DNA from: Terriglobia bacterium
GTDB lineage: Bacteria; Acidobacteriota; Terriglobia; Bryobacterales; UBA6623
Reading direction: 5' to 3'
NCBI GenBank assembly: GCA_009838515.1
Contig: VXRL01000025.1
Location: 1-64,000, forward strand
DNA length: 64,000 bases
Shown here: positions 52,569 through 60,830 of the stretch, piece by piece
How positions within the stretch are numbered: the first letter of the stretch is position 1
Layout: every line of letters starts with the position of its first letter
Made by a program: the position numbers and the translations under genes
The notes under the pieces: model-generated
What the model saw: only the letters and a program-made list of their open reading frames with translations
What the model was told of the DNA's origin: nothing
The model's database searches: none

Positions 52569-54623
52569 TCACGCGAGGATGCTGATGACGCCGTTGCGGT
52601 CTACCCTGAGCGTGTGCCCGGGGTGAACCGGGATCGTGGAATCGGCTTCCTCGATCATGGCGGGGCCGACGAGCGAGAACTGGCCGGGCAGATCGTCGCG
52701 TCTGTAGACGGGGCACGAGACGAACCCGCTCCGGTCAAAGAAGACCTCGCGGCTTTGCCTGGGACGAGGGTCTCCACCGCTCGGAGGCGCCCTAAGCCGA
52801 GGCTTCCTGGTTCGCCCCACCGCGGTGACGTTGACACGGATCATTTCGATGACCTCGCCGCTGATCGAGTAGCCGTAGAGCTGTTCGTGGAGCCGGTGAA
52901 ACTCGCCGAAGGCCTGCTGCAGACTCTCGGCACTCACGCCACCGCCCTCGAGCGACACGTCGTGCTCGTAGTTCTGTCCCGCGTACCGCATGCTGATCGA
53001 GCGAAGGATCTCCGGAACCGCGGAAAACCCTTCCTCGCGCAACTCGTCGCGAGCAGCGGCCTCCAGATCCCGGAACTGCTCGATGATCAGGTCCCCGTCC
53101 ATGCCGTCGGAGCGATAGTTGGTGCTCCACACCTTGTCCACCTGGAAGTCAGCGAGTGCCGCTCCGAATGCCGAGCAAAGTCCGGGATAGAGGGGAATCA
53201 CGATCCGGGTCATGCCCATCTTTTCGACAATGCCACCGGCGTGCAGCGGCCCGGCCCCGCCGAACGCGACCAGGCTGAAGTCCCGCGGGTCCAGGCCGCG
53301 CTCGATCGAAACAAGGCGAATGGCGTTGGCCATGTTCTCGTTGGCCATGTCGATGACCGCTTGGGCCGCCTCGACGGCACTCAAAGACAGCTCGCTGCCC
53401 AGCTTGGCGAGTCCTTCGCGAGCCCTCGTCGCCTCCAGCTTCATCTTGCCCCCGAGGAAGTACTCCGGATTCAGGCGTCCCAGGGTCAGATTGGCATCGG
53501 TGACAGTCACCTCAGTGCCCCCTCGCCCGTAGCAGAGTGGTCCGGGCATGGCCCCGGCGCTCTGCGGGCCGACTCGAAGGAACCCTCCCTTGTCGATCCA
53601 GGCCACGCTTCCGCCACCCGCCCCGATCGCGGTCAGGTCGACAAATGGAGCGCTGATGGGGAGTCCCCATTCGATCTCGTAGTTCGTGATGTAGGAGAGC
53701 TTGCCTCCCTGTACCACGCCCACGTCGCAGCTCGTGCCTCCCATGTCCACCGTAATGAGGTCCTGCTGCTCGGCGAGGTCCCCGAAGTACTTGCCTCCGA
53801 TGATCCCGCCGCTCTGCCCGGACAGGATGAGGTTGACGGGCTGACCCTCTGCAGCGCTGGCACTCGCGTGGCCACCGTTGGATTTCATGATGGCCCAGGG
53901 ACAGGACAGGCCCAGACTGTCCAGGCTCTCGCGGACGGAGTTCACGTAGCGTTGGAGCAGAGGCTTGACGAAGGCATCCGCGACGACCGTGCTGCCCCGT
54001 TCGTATTCCCTCCAGATCGGCGCAACCTCGTGCGAGATTGACACCGCAACCCCGGGAAACCGCGACTGCAGGAACTCCTTCAGGCGGAGTTCGTGGTCAG
54101 GATTGAGGTACGAGAAAAGGAGGCAGACCGCAATGGCGGAGTCTTCCACGCGGTGTCCTTCCAGCCGTGCCTCGACCTCGCGGGCCAGCTGCTCCATGGA
54201 TTCCCGTTCCAGCGGGACGACGACCTGGCCCTTGGCGTCGATACGCTCCCGCACGCCCACGCAGTTGCGCATCTCGACGAACGGAAGCGGCTTGGTCCAC
54301 TCGTAGGAGTAGTGGTAGCGCCGGTTCATCCGTTGGATATAGAGGACATCCTCGAAGCCCTCGGTGGTGACATAGACCACGTAGGCTCCCCTGCGCTGGA
54401 TCAGCGCGTTCGTTGCTACCGTGGTTCCAAGAATCAGGAAATAGATGCTTTCCGGCGGCAGGCCCGACTCCTTCACGACATTGACGATCGCTTCGACCGG
54501 GTTGTCGTGGGAGGAGGGCCATTTGGACGCAACCAGCTCGCCCGAGGCCTCGTCCACCGCGACGAAATCGGTAAAGGTCCCACCGGTATCGATTCCGCAA
54601 CGAACTCTGGTGTTCGCGTTCAT
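52569..54623 (-). CDS. hyuA: Hydantoinase A/oxoprolinase-type ATP-dependent subunit
   Basis: 684-residue subunit with the sugar-kinase/Hsp70-like ATP site: CGIDTGGTFTDFVAVDE at the start, LILGTTVATNALIQRRG, and TVDMGGTSCDVGVVQGG, followed by GAGGGSVAWIDKGGFLRVGPQSAG. FGGAGPLHAGGIVEKMGM is the usual HyuA segment. It phosphorylates the substrate to activate it for ring opening or carboxylation. The resemblance to acetone/acetophenone carboxylase subunits is as good as to oxoprolinase. It stands between the RbsA-type ATPase (129 bases upstream) and hyuB, all on the minus strand. Confidence 0.92.
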   Translation of the reverse strand: MNANTRVRCGIDTGGTFTDFVAVDEASGELVASKWPSSHDNPVEAIVNVVKESGLPPESIYFLILGTTVATNALIQRRGAYVVYVTTEGFEDVLYIQRMNRRYHYSYEWTKPLPFVEMRNCVGVRERIDAKGQVVVPLERESMEQLAREVEARLEGHRVEDSAIAVCLLFSYLNPDHELRLKEFLQSRFPGVAVSISHEVAPIWREYERGSTVVADAFVKPLLQRYVNSVRESLDSLGLSCPWAIMKSNGGHASASAAEGQPVNLILSGQSGGIIGGKYFGDLAEQQDLITVDMGGTSCDVGVVQGGKLSYITNYEIEWGLPISAPFVDLTAIGAGGGSVAWIDKGGFLRVGPQSAGAMPGPLCYGRGGTEVTVTDANLTLGRLNPEYFLGGKMKLEATRAREGLAKLGSELSLSAVEAAQAVIDMANENMANAIRLVSIERGLDPRDFSLVAFGGAGPLHAGGIVEKMGMTRIVIPLYPGLCSAFGAALADFQVDKVWSTNYRSDGMDGDLIIEQFRDLEAAARDELREEGFSAVPEILRSISMRYAGQNYEHDVSLEGGGVSAESLQQAFGEFHRLHEQLYGYSISGEVIEMIRVNVTAVGRTRKPRLRAPPSGGDPRPRQSREVFFDRSGFVSCPVYRRDDLPGQFSLVGPAMIEEADSTIPVHPGHTLRVDRNGVISILA

Positions 54624-54752
54624 CGTTGGCGAATCATCATAGCCGAGTCCTGAATTCGACGTGAGGCGGGAACCTGGGATCGCTCGGACGCACCTGGCAC
54701 AGCTAGCGTACCGCTACGAAAGCGAAGCCGGAGGGGGCGGGGCGGCCCTCCG

Positions 54753-56237
54753 CTACGTGGCAAGTTGCAAGACGTCTTCCCCCGTAGCGTCCTGGGACCG
54801 GAGATGTCCCGTGATCCGGCCTTTGCTCATCACGAGGACGCGGCTGCACAGGGAGAGTATCTCGGGGATTTCCGAGGAAACCAGCAGGACGGCCGCTCCG
54901 TCTCTCGCCAGTTCGGCGACGAGCTGGTGGATCTGGCTCTTGGCCGCGATGTCGATACCGACAGTCGGTTCGTCGAGCAGGAAAATCCTGGCCCGTGTGC
55001 CGAGGAGCTTCGCCAGCGCAACCTTCTGCTGGTTGCCCCCGCTCAGGTCTGCCGCAAGCTGCCGTCGTCCCGTGGCGCGGACATTCATTCTGGCGAGCAT
55101 TGAATCCACGAACCGATTCTCTCCGCCCAGGTTGAGAAGGCCCCGGTAGGTGAACCGGCGAAGGATCGGCAGCGTGACGTTCCTGCCAATCGGGTGGGAC
55201 AAGATCAGGCCCTCATTGTGGCGATCCTTGGACAGAAAGGCTATTCCACGAGCCATCGCATCGCCCGGGGATTCTATCTGCGAAAGTTTTCCTTCGATAT
55301 AGACCTTTCCGTCATCGTGGGACACAGCTCCGAAGATTGCCTTGCACAGGTCCGTTCGCCCTGCTCCCACCAATCCGGCAAGGCCTAGGATCTCCCCACC
55401 ATGCAGCTCGAAGCTCACGTCCTCGAAGGCGCCCTCGCGAGTCAGTCCCTCGACGCGCAGCAACTCGTCTCCCCTCCGAGCCGGCAGTTCCGGGGATCGC
55501 TCGACCCATCCCGGGCCTACCATCCTGCGGATGAGGAATGCGGAGTCCACCTCGCCGTCAAGAGCGTAGGTGCCGACAGTTCGGCCGTCTTTGAGCACGG
55601 TTGCCCGGTCCGAGATCCGGAAGACCTCCTCCAGGCGATGCGATACGTAGACAATCGACGTGCCCGCCTCCCTGAGCTTGCGAATGATCCGGAACAGCCG
55701 TTCCAGCTCACTGGACCCCAGAGCCGCGGAAGGCTCGTCCATGATCAGGACTTGCGCCGACACCGAGAGAGCGCGCGCAATCTCGGCAATTTGCTGGCCG
55801 GCAGCGTCCAGATCCCCTGCCGGCCGGTGAACATCCAGTTCGAAATCCAGGCGCCTGAGCAGTGCGATTGCGTCTCGGTACAGCTTCTCCCAGTCGACCA
55901 GGCCCAGCTTGGTGCTGGGCATCCGTCCCAGAAAGATGTTCTCCGCAACCGTCAGGCTCGGAACGAGGCCCGAGTGCTGGTGGACGATCGAGATACCCCG
56001 TCGCAAGGCTTGGTGAGGGCTGTCGACGTCAATCGGGGAGCCGTGCAGGTGAATCGTGCCGGAATCCGGCTTGAGGGCGCCGGAGACGATCTTCATCAGC
56101 GTGGATTTGCCCGCTCCGTTCTCGCCGATCAGGGCGTGCACCTCTCCCTTTCGCAAGGAGAAGCTGACCCGGTCCAACGCTCTTGTTCCTCCGAAGGCCT
56201 TGCTGATCTCCCGTGTCTCCAGCATCGTCCCCGACAT
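54753..56237 (-). CDS. RbsA-type ABC transporter ATP-binding protein (two ATPase domains)
   Basis: 494 residues with two ABC domains, as in ribose/galactose importers. Domain 1: Walker A LIGENGAGKSTL at residues 37-47, the Q-loop SIVHQHSGL and Walker B VLIMDEPSAAL, with a degenerate signature (DLDAAGQQIAE). Domain 2 keeps the canonical signature DLSGGNQQKVALAKLL and IFLLDEPTVGID, but its Walker A region (GLVGAGRTDLCKAI) lacks the Lys, again as in RbsA relatives. It should pair with the permease and binding protein at 48329-50495. ATG 56237 is used; the longer frame is unlikely. It heads the hyu gene series. Confidence 0.92.
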   Translation of the reverse strand: MSGTMLETREISKAFGGTRALDRVSFSLRKGEVHALIGENGAGKSTLMKIVSGALKPDSGTIHLHGSPIDVDSPHQALRRGISIVHQHSGLVPSLTVAENIFLGRMPSTKLGLVDWEKLYRDAIALLRRLDFELDVHRPAGDLDAAGQQIAEIARALSVSAQVLIMDEPSAALGSSELERLFRIIRKLREAGTSIVYVSHRLEEVFRISDRATVLKDGRTVGTYALDGEVDSAFLIRRMVGPGWVERSPELPARRGDELLRVEGLTREGAFEDVSFELHGGEILGLAGLVGAGRTDLCKAIFGAVSHDDGKVYIEGKLSQIESPGDAMARGIAFLSKDRHNEGLILSHPIGRNVTLPILRRFTYRGLLNLGGENRFVDSMLARMNVRATGRRQLAADLSGGNQQKVALAKLLGTRARIFLLDEPTVGIDIAAKSQIHQLVAELARDGAAVLLVSSEIPEILSLCSRVLVMSKGRITGHLRSQDATGEDVLQLAT

Positions 56238-56596
56238 GTCTCTGCCCGTTCCCTTGTCTGGTCCGCCCCGGCTCTGCCCTACATTCTGCGGCTTCCCTCG
56301 TAGCGACGGGTCCGGTCCCGCGGGGATGGCCGCTAATTCGGCTACGAAGTCACGGACCGCGCGGGGCACTCCATTCGGATGACCGCGCGAGGCGCATGTC
56401 CCAAGCCATTTGAACCGGGCTGAACGACACTGCGGCGGCCCGACCGCAATTGAGAGTTCAGGACCCTCAATCTGGTCTTCACCGCCAGTACGGCCCATCC
56501 GGCAATTCCCCGCCAACAAGGCGTGCACGCGTACGAGAGGCCACGAATCCGTCCCCGTGATACTATCCGGAAACGGACGCGCAGTGGCTGGGCGTC
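56238..56596. other. Divergent control region of rbsA-hyu series and small membrane gene
   Basis: About 360 bases without a gene. It contains a small inverted repeat ATTGAG (56449-56454) / CTCAAT (56466-56471) about 220 bases upstream of the ATPase gene, and a TACTAT -10-like hexamer at 56561-56566 pointing towards the small gene. Confidence 0.35.
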
Positions 56597-56899
56597 ATGG
56601 TAGCAGCGGCCGCCGTAACGGTTTCACTGGCGGTTCCAATCCTTTCAGGACTCCGGGGGATTCGCGAGGAGGTCCGAAGCCTCTCCAGGCAGCAACGCGA
56701 GGACCGCTCCAGACTGGAAGACGCTATCGCCACCCAGACCCGGCAGCAGCGCGACGACCACGCGAAGGTCACGGAGAAGTTGTCAGAGATTGCGGAGAGG
56801 ACAGCGCGTATCGAAGGGATTCTCGTGAGCCAGGGATTGGCGGAGTTCCGTACAACAGCGGCTCAAGCTGTTCCCGACGAGCCGCCCGACGACGATTGA
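56597..56899 (+). CDS. Small membrane protein with coiled coil
   Basis: 100 residues: an N-terminal hydrophobic segment (MVAAAAVTVSLAVPILSGL) followed by a charged heptad-like stretch (GIREEVRSLSRQQREDRSRL, then KVTEKLSEIAERTARIEGIL) and an acidic tail ending DEPPDDD. It would be anchored in the membrane with a cytoplasmic or periplasmic coiled coil. No family is recognised; short phage-type XhlA-like and cell-division accessory proteins have similar architecture. There is no Shine-Dalgarno, and the frame extends 12 codons upstream without an ATG. Confidence 0.5.
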   Translation: MVAAAAVTVSLAVPILSGLRGIREEVRSLSRQQREDRSRLEDAIATQTRQQRDDHAKVTEKLSEIAERTARIEGILVSQGLAEFRTTAAQAVPDEPPDDD

Positions 56900-56954
56900 G
56901 GCAATCGGACGTCGCCAGATTCCTGCGCGTCGGCATGGTCAACCGGACGAGGAC

Positions 56955-56976
56955 TCCGGGCGAGGGCACACCCGGA
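56955..56976. terminator. Hairpin between convergent genes
   Basis: TCCGGG (56955-56960) pairs with CCCGGA (56971-56976), 10-base loop, in the 189-base gap between the small membrane gene and the DUF1501 gene. It lacks a U-tract and may serve both directions. Confidence 0.3.
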
Positions 56977-57088
56977 CCGGCGATCCGCGGACAGGCGGCT
57001 GCGATGGCTTCAGCGAACCGAGGTGCTGGATCAGCAACACGCGCGCTATGGCTGATGTTGCTGCTGACGCTCGGATCCTGAGTGGCCG

Positions 57089-58519
57089 CTAGGCCAGGAT
57101 TTCCTGCAGCACGCGGGCCGGGTCCACTCCCGAGAGTCTCTCGTCGAGACCGTTTCGCTGGAACACCAGTTGGCTGTGATCCATGCCGAGCTGATGCAGG
57201 ATCGTGGCGTGGAAGTCATGCACGCTCACCGGGTTTTCCACAGCCTTGTAGCCGATCTCGTCGGTCGCACCATAGACCGTGCCGCCCTTGATTCCCCCGC
57301 CGGCCATCCACACGCTGAACCCTCCCTGACCGTGGTCGCGACCGGCATTCTTCTCCCCGGGGCTGACCTGGGACAGCGGCATGCGGCCGAACTCCCCTCC
57401 CCACACGATCAGGGTGCTGTCGAGAAGGCCTCGTTGCTTGAGATCCGTCAGCAGGCCCGCCACGGGCTTGTCGGTCTTGCCGTAGCAGTAACGGAGCTCC
57501 TCTTCCAGATTGAAATGGTTGTCCCAGATCTGTCCCTCGATATAGATCTGGACGAACCGCACCCCTCGCTCCACCAAACGCCGGGCCATGAGGCAGCGCC
57601 GCCCGTACGATGCCGTGACTTCATAGTCCAAGCCGTACATCTCGCGGGTGGCAGCGCTCTCGTCGGAAACGTCCAGGGCGTCAGTGGCCGACAGCTGCAT
57701 GCGTGCGGCGAGCTCGTAGCTGGCGATGCGAGCGTCCAGCTCTGGATAGCCAGGCCTCTTGCGGCGATGGTCTGCATCGAAGTCAGCAAGAATCGAACGG
57801 GCCAGCTGCAGCACGGGACCCGGGAACTCTTCGCGGGGGTGCAAGTTCAGAATCGGGGAACCCTGCGATCGCATCCGGCTCCCCTGGTAGACCGGCGGCA
57901 GCCATCCCGACTGCCAGTTCAGGATCCCGTTGATCGGAAGCCTCTTGGGGTCGTCCAGCACGACGTAGTCGGGCAGGTTCTGGTTCTCCGTGCCCAGCCC
58001 GTAGACGACCCACGAGCCCAGGGACGGGCATCCGGGAATCAATCGGCCCGTCTGCATCAGAAAGAGGGACGGCTCATGGTTGAAATGGCCGCCGAACATG
58101 GAGCGGATCAGGGCGATGTCTTCCACGTGCCCTGAAACGTGAGGCAGCAGTTCCGAGATTTCCATACCCGACTCCCCGTGCCTGACGAAGCGGAAAGGCG
58201 ACGGCATGAGCCCACCCATCTGGTCGGAAAATTCAATATCGTTGGCGAGTTCCCGGCTCGGGGGCTGGCCGCTGTATTTCTCCAGCATGGGCTTGCGGTC
58301 GAACAGATCGATCTGGCTGGGCCCCCCGTTCATGAAGAGGTGGATGACGGCCTTGGCCGCGGGCTCGAAGTGCGGGTTTCGGGACCTCAGGTCGTAGACC
58401 TCGCGACTGCCCGTGGCACCCCGGACGCGGCGCGGCTGGATCAGGTCTGCGGCTAGCAGAGAAGCCAGGGAGGCTCCATAGAAGCCATCCCCGACCCTCG
58501 AGAAGAAGCCCCGTCGCGA
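57089..58519 (-). CDS. DUF1501 family Tat-exported protein
   Basis: 476-residue protein of the DUF1501 family (alkaline-phosphatase/sulfatase-like fold). The Tat signal SRRGFFSRVGDGFYGASLASL opens the chain. Typical blocks: VIHLFMNGGPSQIDLFDRKP (metal site), SMFGGHFNHEPSLFLMQTGR, LDSTLIVWGGEFGRMP and GRDHGQGGFSVWMAGGGIKGG. Such proteins usually accompany DUF1553/1549 cytochrome proteins in planctomycetes and acidobacteria, which are not seen here. GTG 58519 gives the normal length; the frame continues to a TTG at 58684 but would overlap the ICMT gene. Function unknown, probably a hydrolase. Confidence 0.85.
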   Translation of the reverse strand, partial: SRRGFFSRVGDGFYGASLASLLAADLIQPRRVRGATGSREVYDLRSRNPHFEPAAKAVIHLFMNGGPSQIDLFDRKPMLEKYSGQPPSRELANDIEFSDQMGGLMPSPFRFVRHGESGMEISELLPHVSGHVEDIALIRSMFGGHFNHEPSLFLMQTGRLIPGCPSLGSWVVYGLGTENQNLPDYVVLDDPKRLPINGILNWQSGWLPPVYQGSRMRSQGSPILNLHPREEFPGPVLQLARSILADFDADHRRKRPGYPELDARIASYELAARMQLSATDALDVSDESAATREMYGLDYEVTASYGRRCLMARRLVERGVRFVQIYIEGQIWDNHFNLEEELRYCYGKTDKPVAGLLTDLKQRGLLDSTLIVWGGEFGRMPLSQVSPGEKNAGRDHGQGGFSVWMAGGGIKGGTVYGATDEIGYKAVENPVSVHDFHATILHQLGMDHSQLVFQRNGLDERLSGVDPARVLQEILA

Positions 58520-58592
58520 CACGGCCGGGCTTGCGGTCCGAGAAGTCGCATCAGTCGGATAACGATCAGGGGTCTTCTCGCGCCACGCCCCT

Positions 58593-59156
58593 TCAATTTC
58601 CCTGAGAGTCGGAGGCCGGACCTCCTGCGCCGGGTGGCGATGGGCTTGGCTGATCGTAAGCCTTTGCGAGTGCCTCGTTCTCAACGACGAGCCTCTTGCG
58701 AAGCAATAGCAGGTTCAGCGCGGACGCGATCACCGCCAGGGTCCACGCTCCGAACATCAGCGGCACGACGGCGACTTCGCCACAGACGACGAGATAGTTG
58801 GGGTGATCCACGAAGCGGTAAGGGCCGCTACGAATGCGCGTGGCACCGGGAAGCACCATGACCCGGGTCGTCCATCGCGTCCCCAAGGTCGCAATCACCC
58901 AGAATCGCCCGCACTGCAACAGGCCGAAGACAAAGAGCCACGGAATCGATACCGAGGTCCGAGGGTCAATCGCGACAGGAAGCGCCAGCAGCCAGCCAGC
59001 GTGCAGGGCGAGGAAGGCTTTGTAGTGTCGCTCGCCGACTTCGATCGCACCCCGAGCCAGCAACGCCCGGTGGTTGCGGCGCGCCAAGACAAGTTCTGCC
59101 AGCCGCTGGACCACAAGCAAGGCGACGAGCGCATAGAGCGGGCTAATGATATTCAC
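58593..59156 (-). CDS. Isoprenylcysteine carboxyl methyltransferase-family protein
   Basis: 187-residue integral membrane methyltransferase with 4-5 hydrophobic segments. The SAM-binding C-terminal block is GPYRFVDHPNYLVVCGEVAV followed by LLLRKRLVVENEAL, as in the ICMT/BpsB/phospholipid methyltransferase group. It overlaps the type III polyketide synthase stop in GTGA. In Bacillus the similar BpsB methylates alkylpyrones made by the BpsA type III synthase; the arrangement here is the same, so O-methylation of the polyketide product is the best guess. Confidence 0.88.
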   Translation of the reverse strand: MNIISPLYALVALLVVQRLAELVLARRNHRALLARGAIEVGERHYKAFLALHAGWLLALPVAIDPRTSVSIPWLFVFGLLQCGRFWVIATLGTRWTTRVMVLPGATRIRSGPYRFVDHPNYLVVCGEVAVVPLMFGAWTLAVIASALNLLLLRKRLVVENEALAKAYDQPSPSPPGAGGPASDSQGN

Positions 59157-60208
59157 GTTGATTGCAGGACCAGAAACGCAGCCGAAAAACCTGGTCCCAG
59201 GCTCGTGAGCAAATGGCGTTGCGGCACTCTGTGCTCGAGCGCACGCTTGAGAACGAACAAGACGGTTGCGGCGGACATGTTGCCGTAGTCACGAAGGACG
59301 GCTCGAGACTCTTCAAGACCGCCGGGCTGAAGGTTGAACGCAGATTCAAGGGCATCCAGCACCTTGGCACCACCGGGATGGCAAACGAAGCTGTCGATAT
59401 CGTGGAGCCCGAGGCCCTCGGAGGCCAGAAACTCTTCGGTCACACAGCGCATCCGCGTGCGGACTAGCTCGGGAATGCTGCGAGAGAACACCACTGCCAG
59501 CCCGTCGTCCACAACGTCCCACCCCATGATGTCGAGCGACTCTGGCCAAGTGTATTCGCCCCACGCCGAGACCTCCGGTCCCGGACCGTGGTCCGTTAGC
59601 ACAGCCGCGGCGGCACCGTCACGGAAGAGGGCCGTCGCCACAAGGTTTCGAACGGAGCGATCGCGGGATCGGAACGTGAGGGTGCAGAGTTCGACAACGA
59701 GCAACAGGACGCGGCTGCCCGGTCGGGCCCGCACGCATGCGGCGGCACGAGCCAGTCCCAGCACGCCCCCGCCGCATCCCAGCCCGAAGATCGGCAATCT
59801 TTGTACGTCGCGCCGGAACGGCAGCTCGTTCATCAGTCTGGCATCTAGGCTGGGCGTGGCGATTCCAGTGGTCGAAACGGTCACGATCAGGTCGATGTCT
59901 CGCGGTTCCAGACCGCTGGTGGCCAAGCATTCGACGGCGGCCTCCTTCAGCAGTGAAATCGCATTCTCGAGGTACAGACGGTTCTTTTCCTCCAAGCCAT
60001 GTTCGCCGCCTTCGTACCAACTCCGAGGGGCGCAGACATATCCCGCCCCAATGGCGGCATTGCTGAAGATGCCCAAAAGACTCCCAAGACCCGAGACGGC
60101 ACCGGCAAAGAACGAGGAGCTGAAGTTCTTTACCTCGTCCTGGGTCATCCGGTGGCCCGGCACCGCCGTGGCAATCGACCTGATTCTAGGATTGGGTTGA
60201 GCGCCCAT
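59153..60208 (-). CDS. Type III polyketide synthase (chalcone/stilbene synthase-like)
   Basis: 351-residue homodimeric ketosynthase-like enzyme. The catalytic triad is complete: Cys145 in GLGCGGGVLGLARAA, His277 in FVCHPGGAKVLDA and Asn310 in DYGNMSAATVLFVL. DARLMNELPFRRDV and VTVSTTGIATPS are also typical. It would extend a long-chain acyl-CoA with malonyl-CoA to pyrones or resorcinols; chain length is not readable from sequence. It lies first in a two-gene unit with an ICMT-like methyltransferase, like bpsA-bpsB. GGGAAAG precedes ATG 60208. Confidence 0.95.
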   Translation of the reverse strand: MGAQPNPRIRSIATAVPGHRMTQDEVKNFSSSFFAGAVSGLGSLLGIFSNAAIGAGYVCAPRSWYEGGEHGLEEKNRLYLENAISLLKEAAVECLATSGLEPRDIDLIVTVSTTGIATPSLDARLMNELPFRRDVQRLPIFGLGCGGGVLGLARAAACVRARPGSRVLLLVVELCTLTFRSRDRSVRNLVATALFRDGAAAAVLTDHGPGPEVSAWGEYTWPESLDIMGWDVVDDGLAVVFSRSIPELVRTRMRCVTEEFLASEGLGLHDIDSFVCHPGGAKVLDALESAFNLQPGGLEESRAVLRDYGNMSAATVLFVLKRALEHRVPQRHLLTSLGPGFSAAFLVLQST

Positions 60209-60830
60209 GGATCTTTCCCGCCATCGAAGACGCTAGCTCCATGGCGACTGCAATCCGAACGAGGCGATGCCCGCTCGGACGCGGGTGGTTCATGCTGATT
60301 GAATCACAATCTTCCAGAATCGGGCGTCTAGAGTCGGCGAGGCGCGGCCGCGATCAACCCGATTGCGGTATAGATCGTCTGGACAACGAGGAACGAGTGA
60401 CCCGGCAGACAGCTCCAAGCCATTTCTCGGCATTCCCTCGCCCTAGCCCGGTGATACTGCCGTTTCAGTCGCGCAGAGCTTCACAGCAGGCAGCCCGCTC
60501 GCGGTTCAGACCGCATGGTCCACCAAGCCGATCGGCAGTTACAAGAATCGCTCGCCGCCGGCTTCCTAGAGCGTCGCTGCCCCGCTCGTTGAGCCGACTC
60601 CGGCCGTGTTCCGAGTTGAAGGCGTCGTGTAGCGGGCCGAGGCTCCTCCAGCTGGACGGCACGAAATTGATGCTGCGGCCGATGTTCAGGCTGCGCCAGT
60701 TGGCAAGTGTGTGCACGTCTTGCAGCGCTAAGAGAGTGGCATGCGGGTCCAAGTGGAGAGGCTTTGGGTCCGCGTTGGCAGCAACGGAGGAATCGCGAGG
60801 GCACATCCGCTGGACTAGAATAATCCCGCG
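60209..60830. other. Divergent spacer with possible coding remnant
   Basis: About 620 bases. A minus-strand stretch about 60466-60760 reads like real protein for about 95 codons (LANWRSLNIGRSINFVPSSW, GPLHDAFNSEH) with high third-position GC at its start, but it has no start or ribosome site and its end looks decayed. The right end has a -10-like TAGAAT before the DUF3179 gene. Confidence 0.35.
60816..60821 (+). promoter_or_regulatory. -10-like hexamer before DUF3179 gene
   Basis: TAGAAT ends 9 bases before ATG 60831 in a GC-rich region; as for lon and dapD this would give a leaderless or nearly leaderless mRNA. Confidence 0.35.

Noticed and set aside
56936-57081. Possible 48-residue protein ending in a hydrophobic segment
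   Set aside because: No ribosome site or homology is visible, and it overlaps the hairpin between convergent genes.
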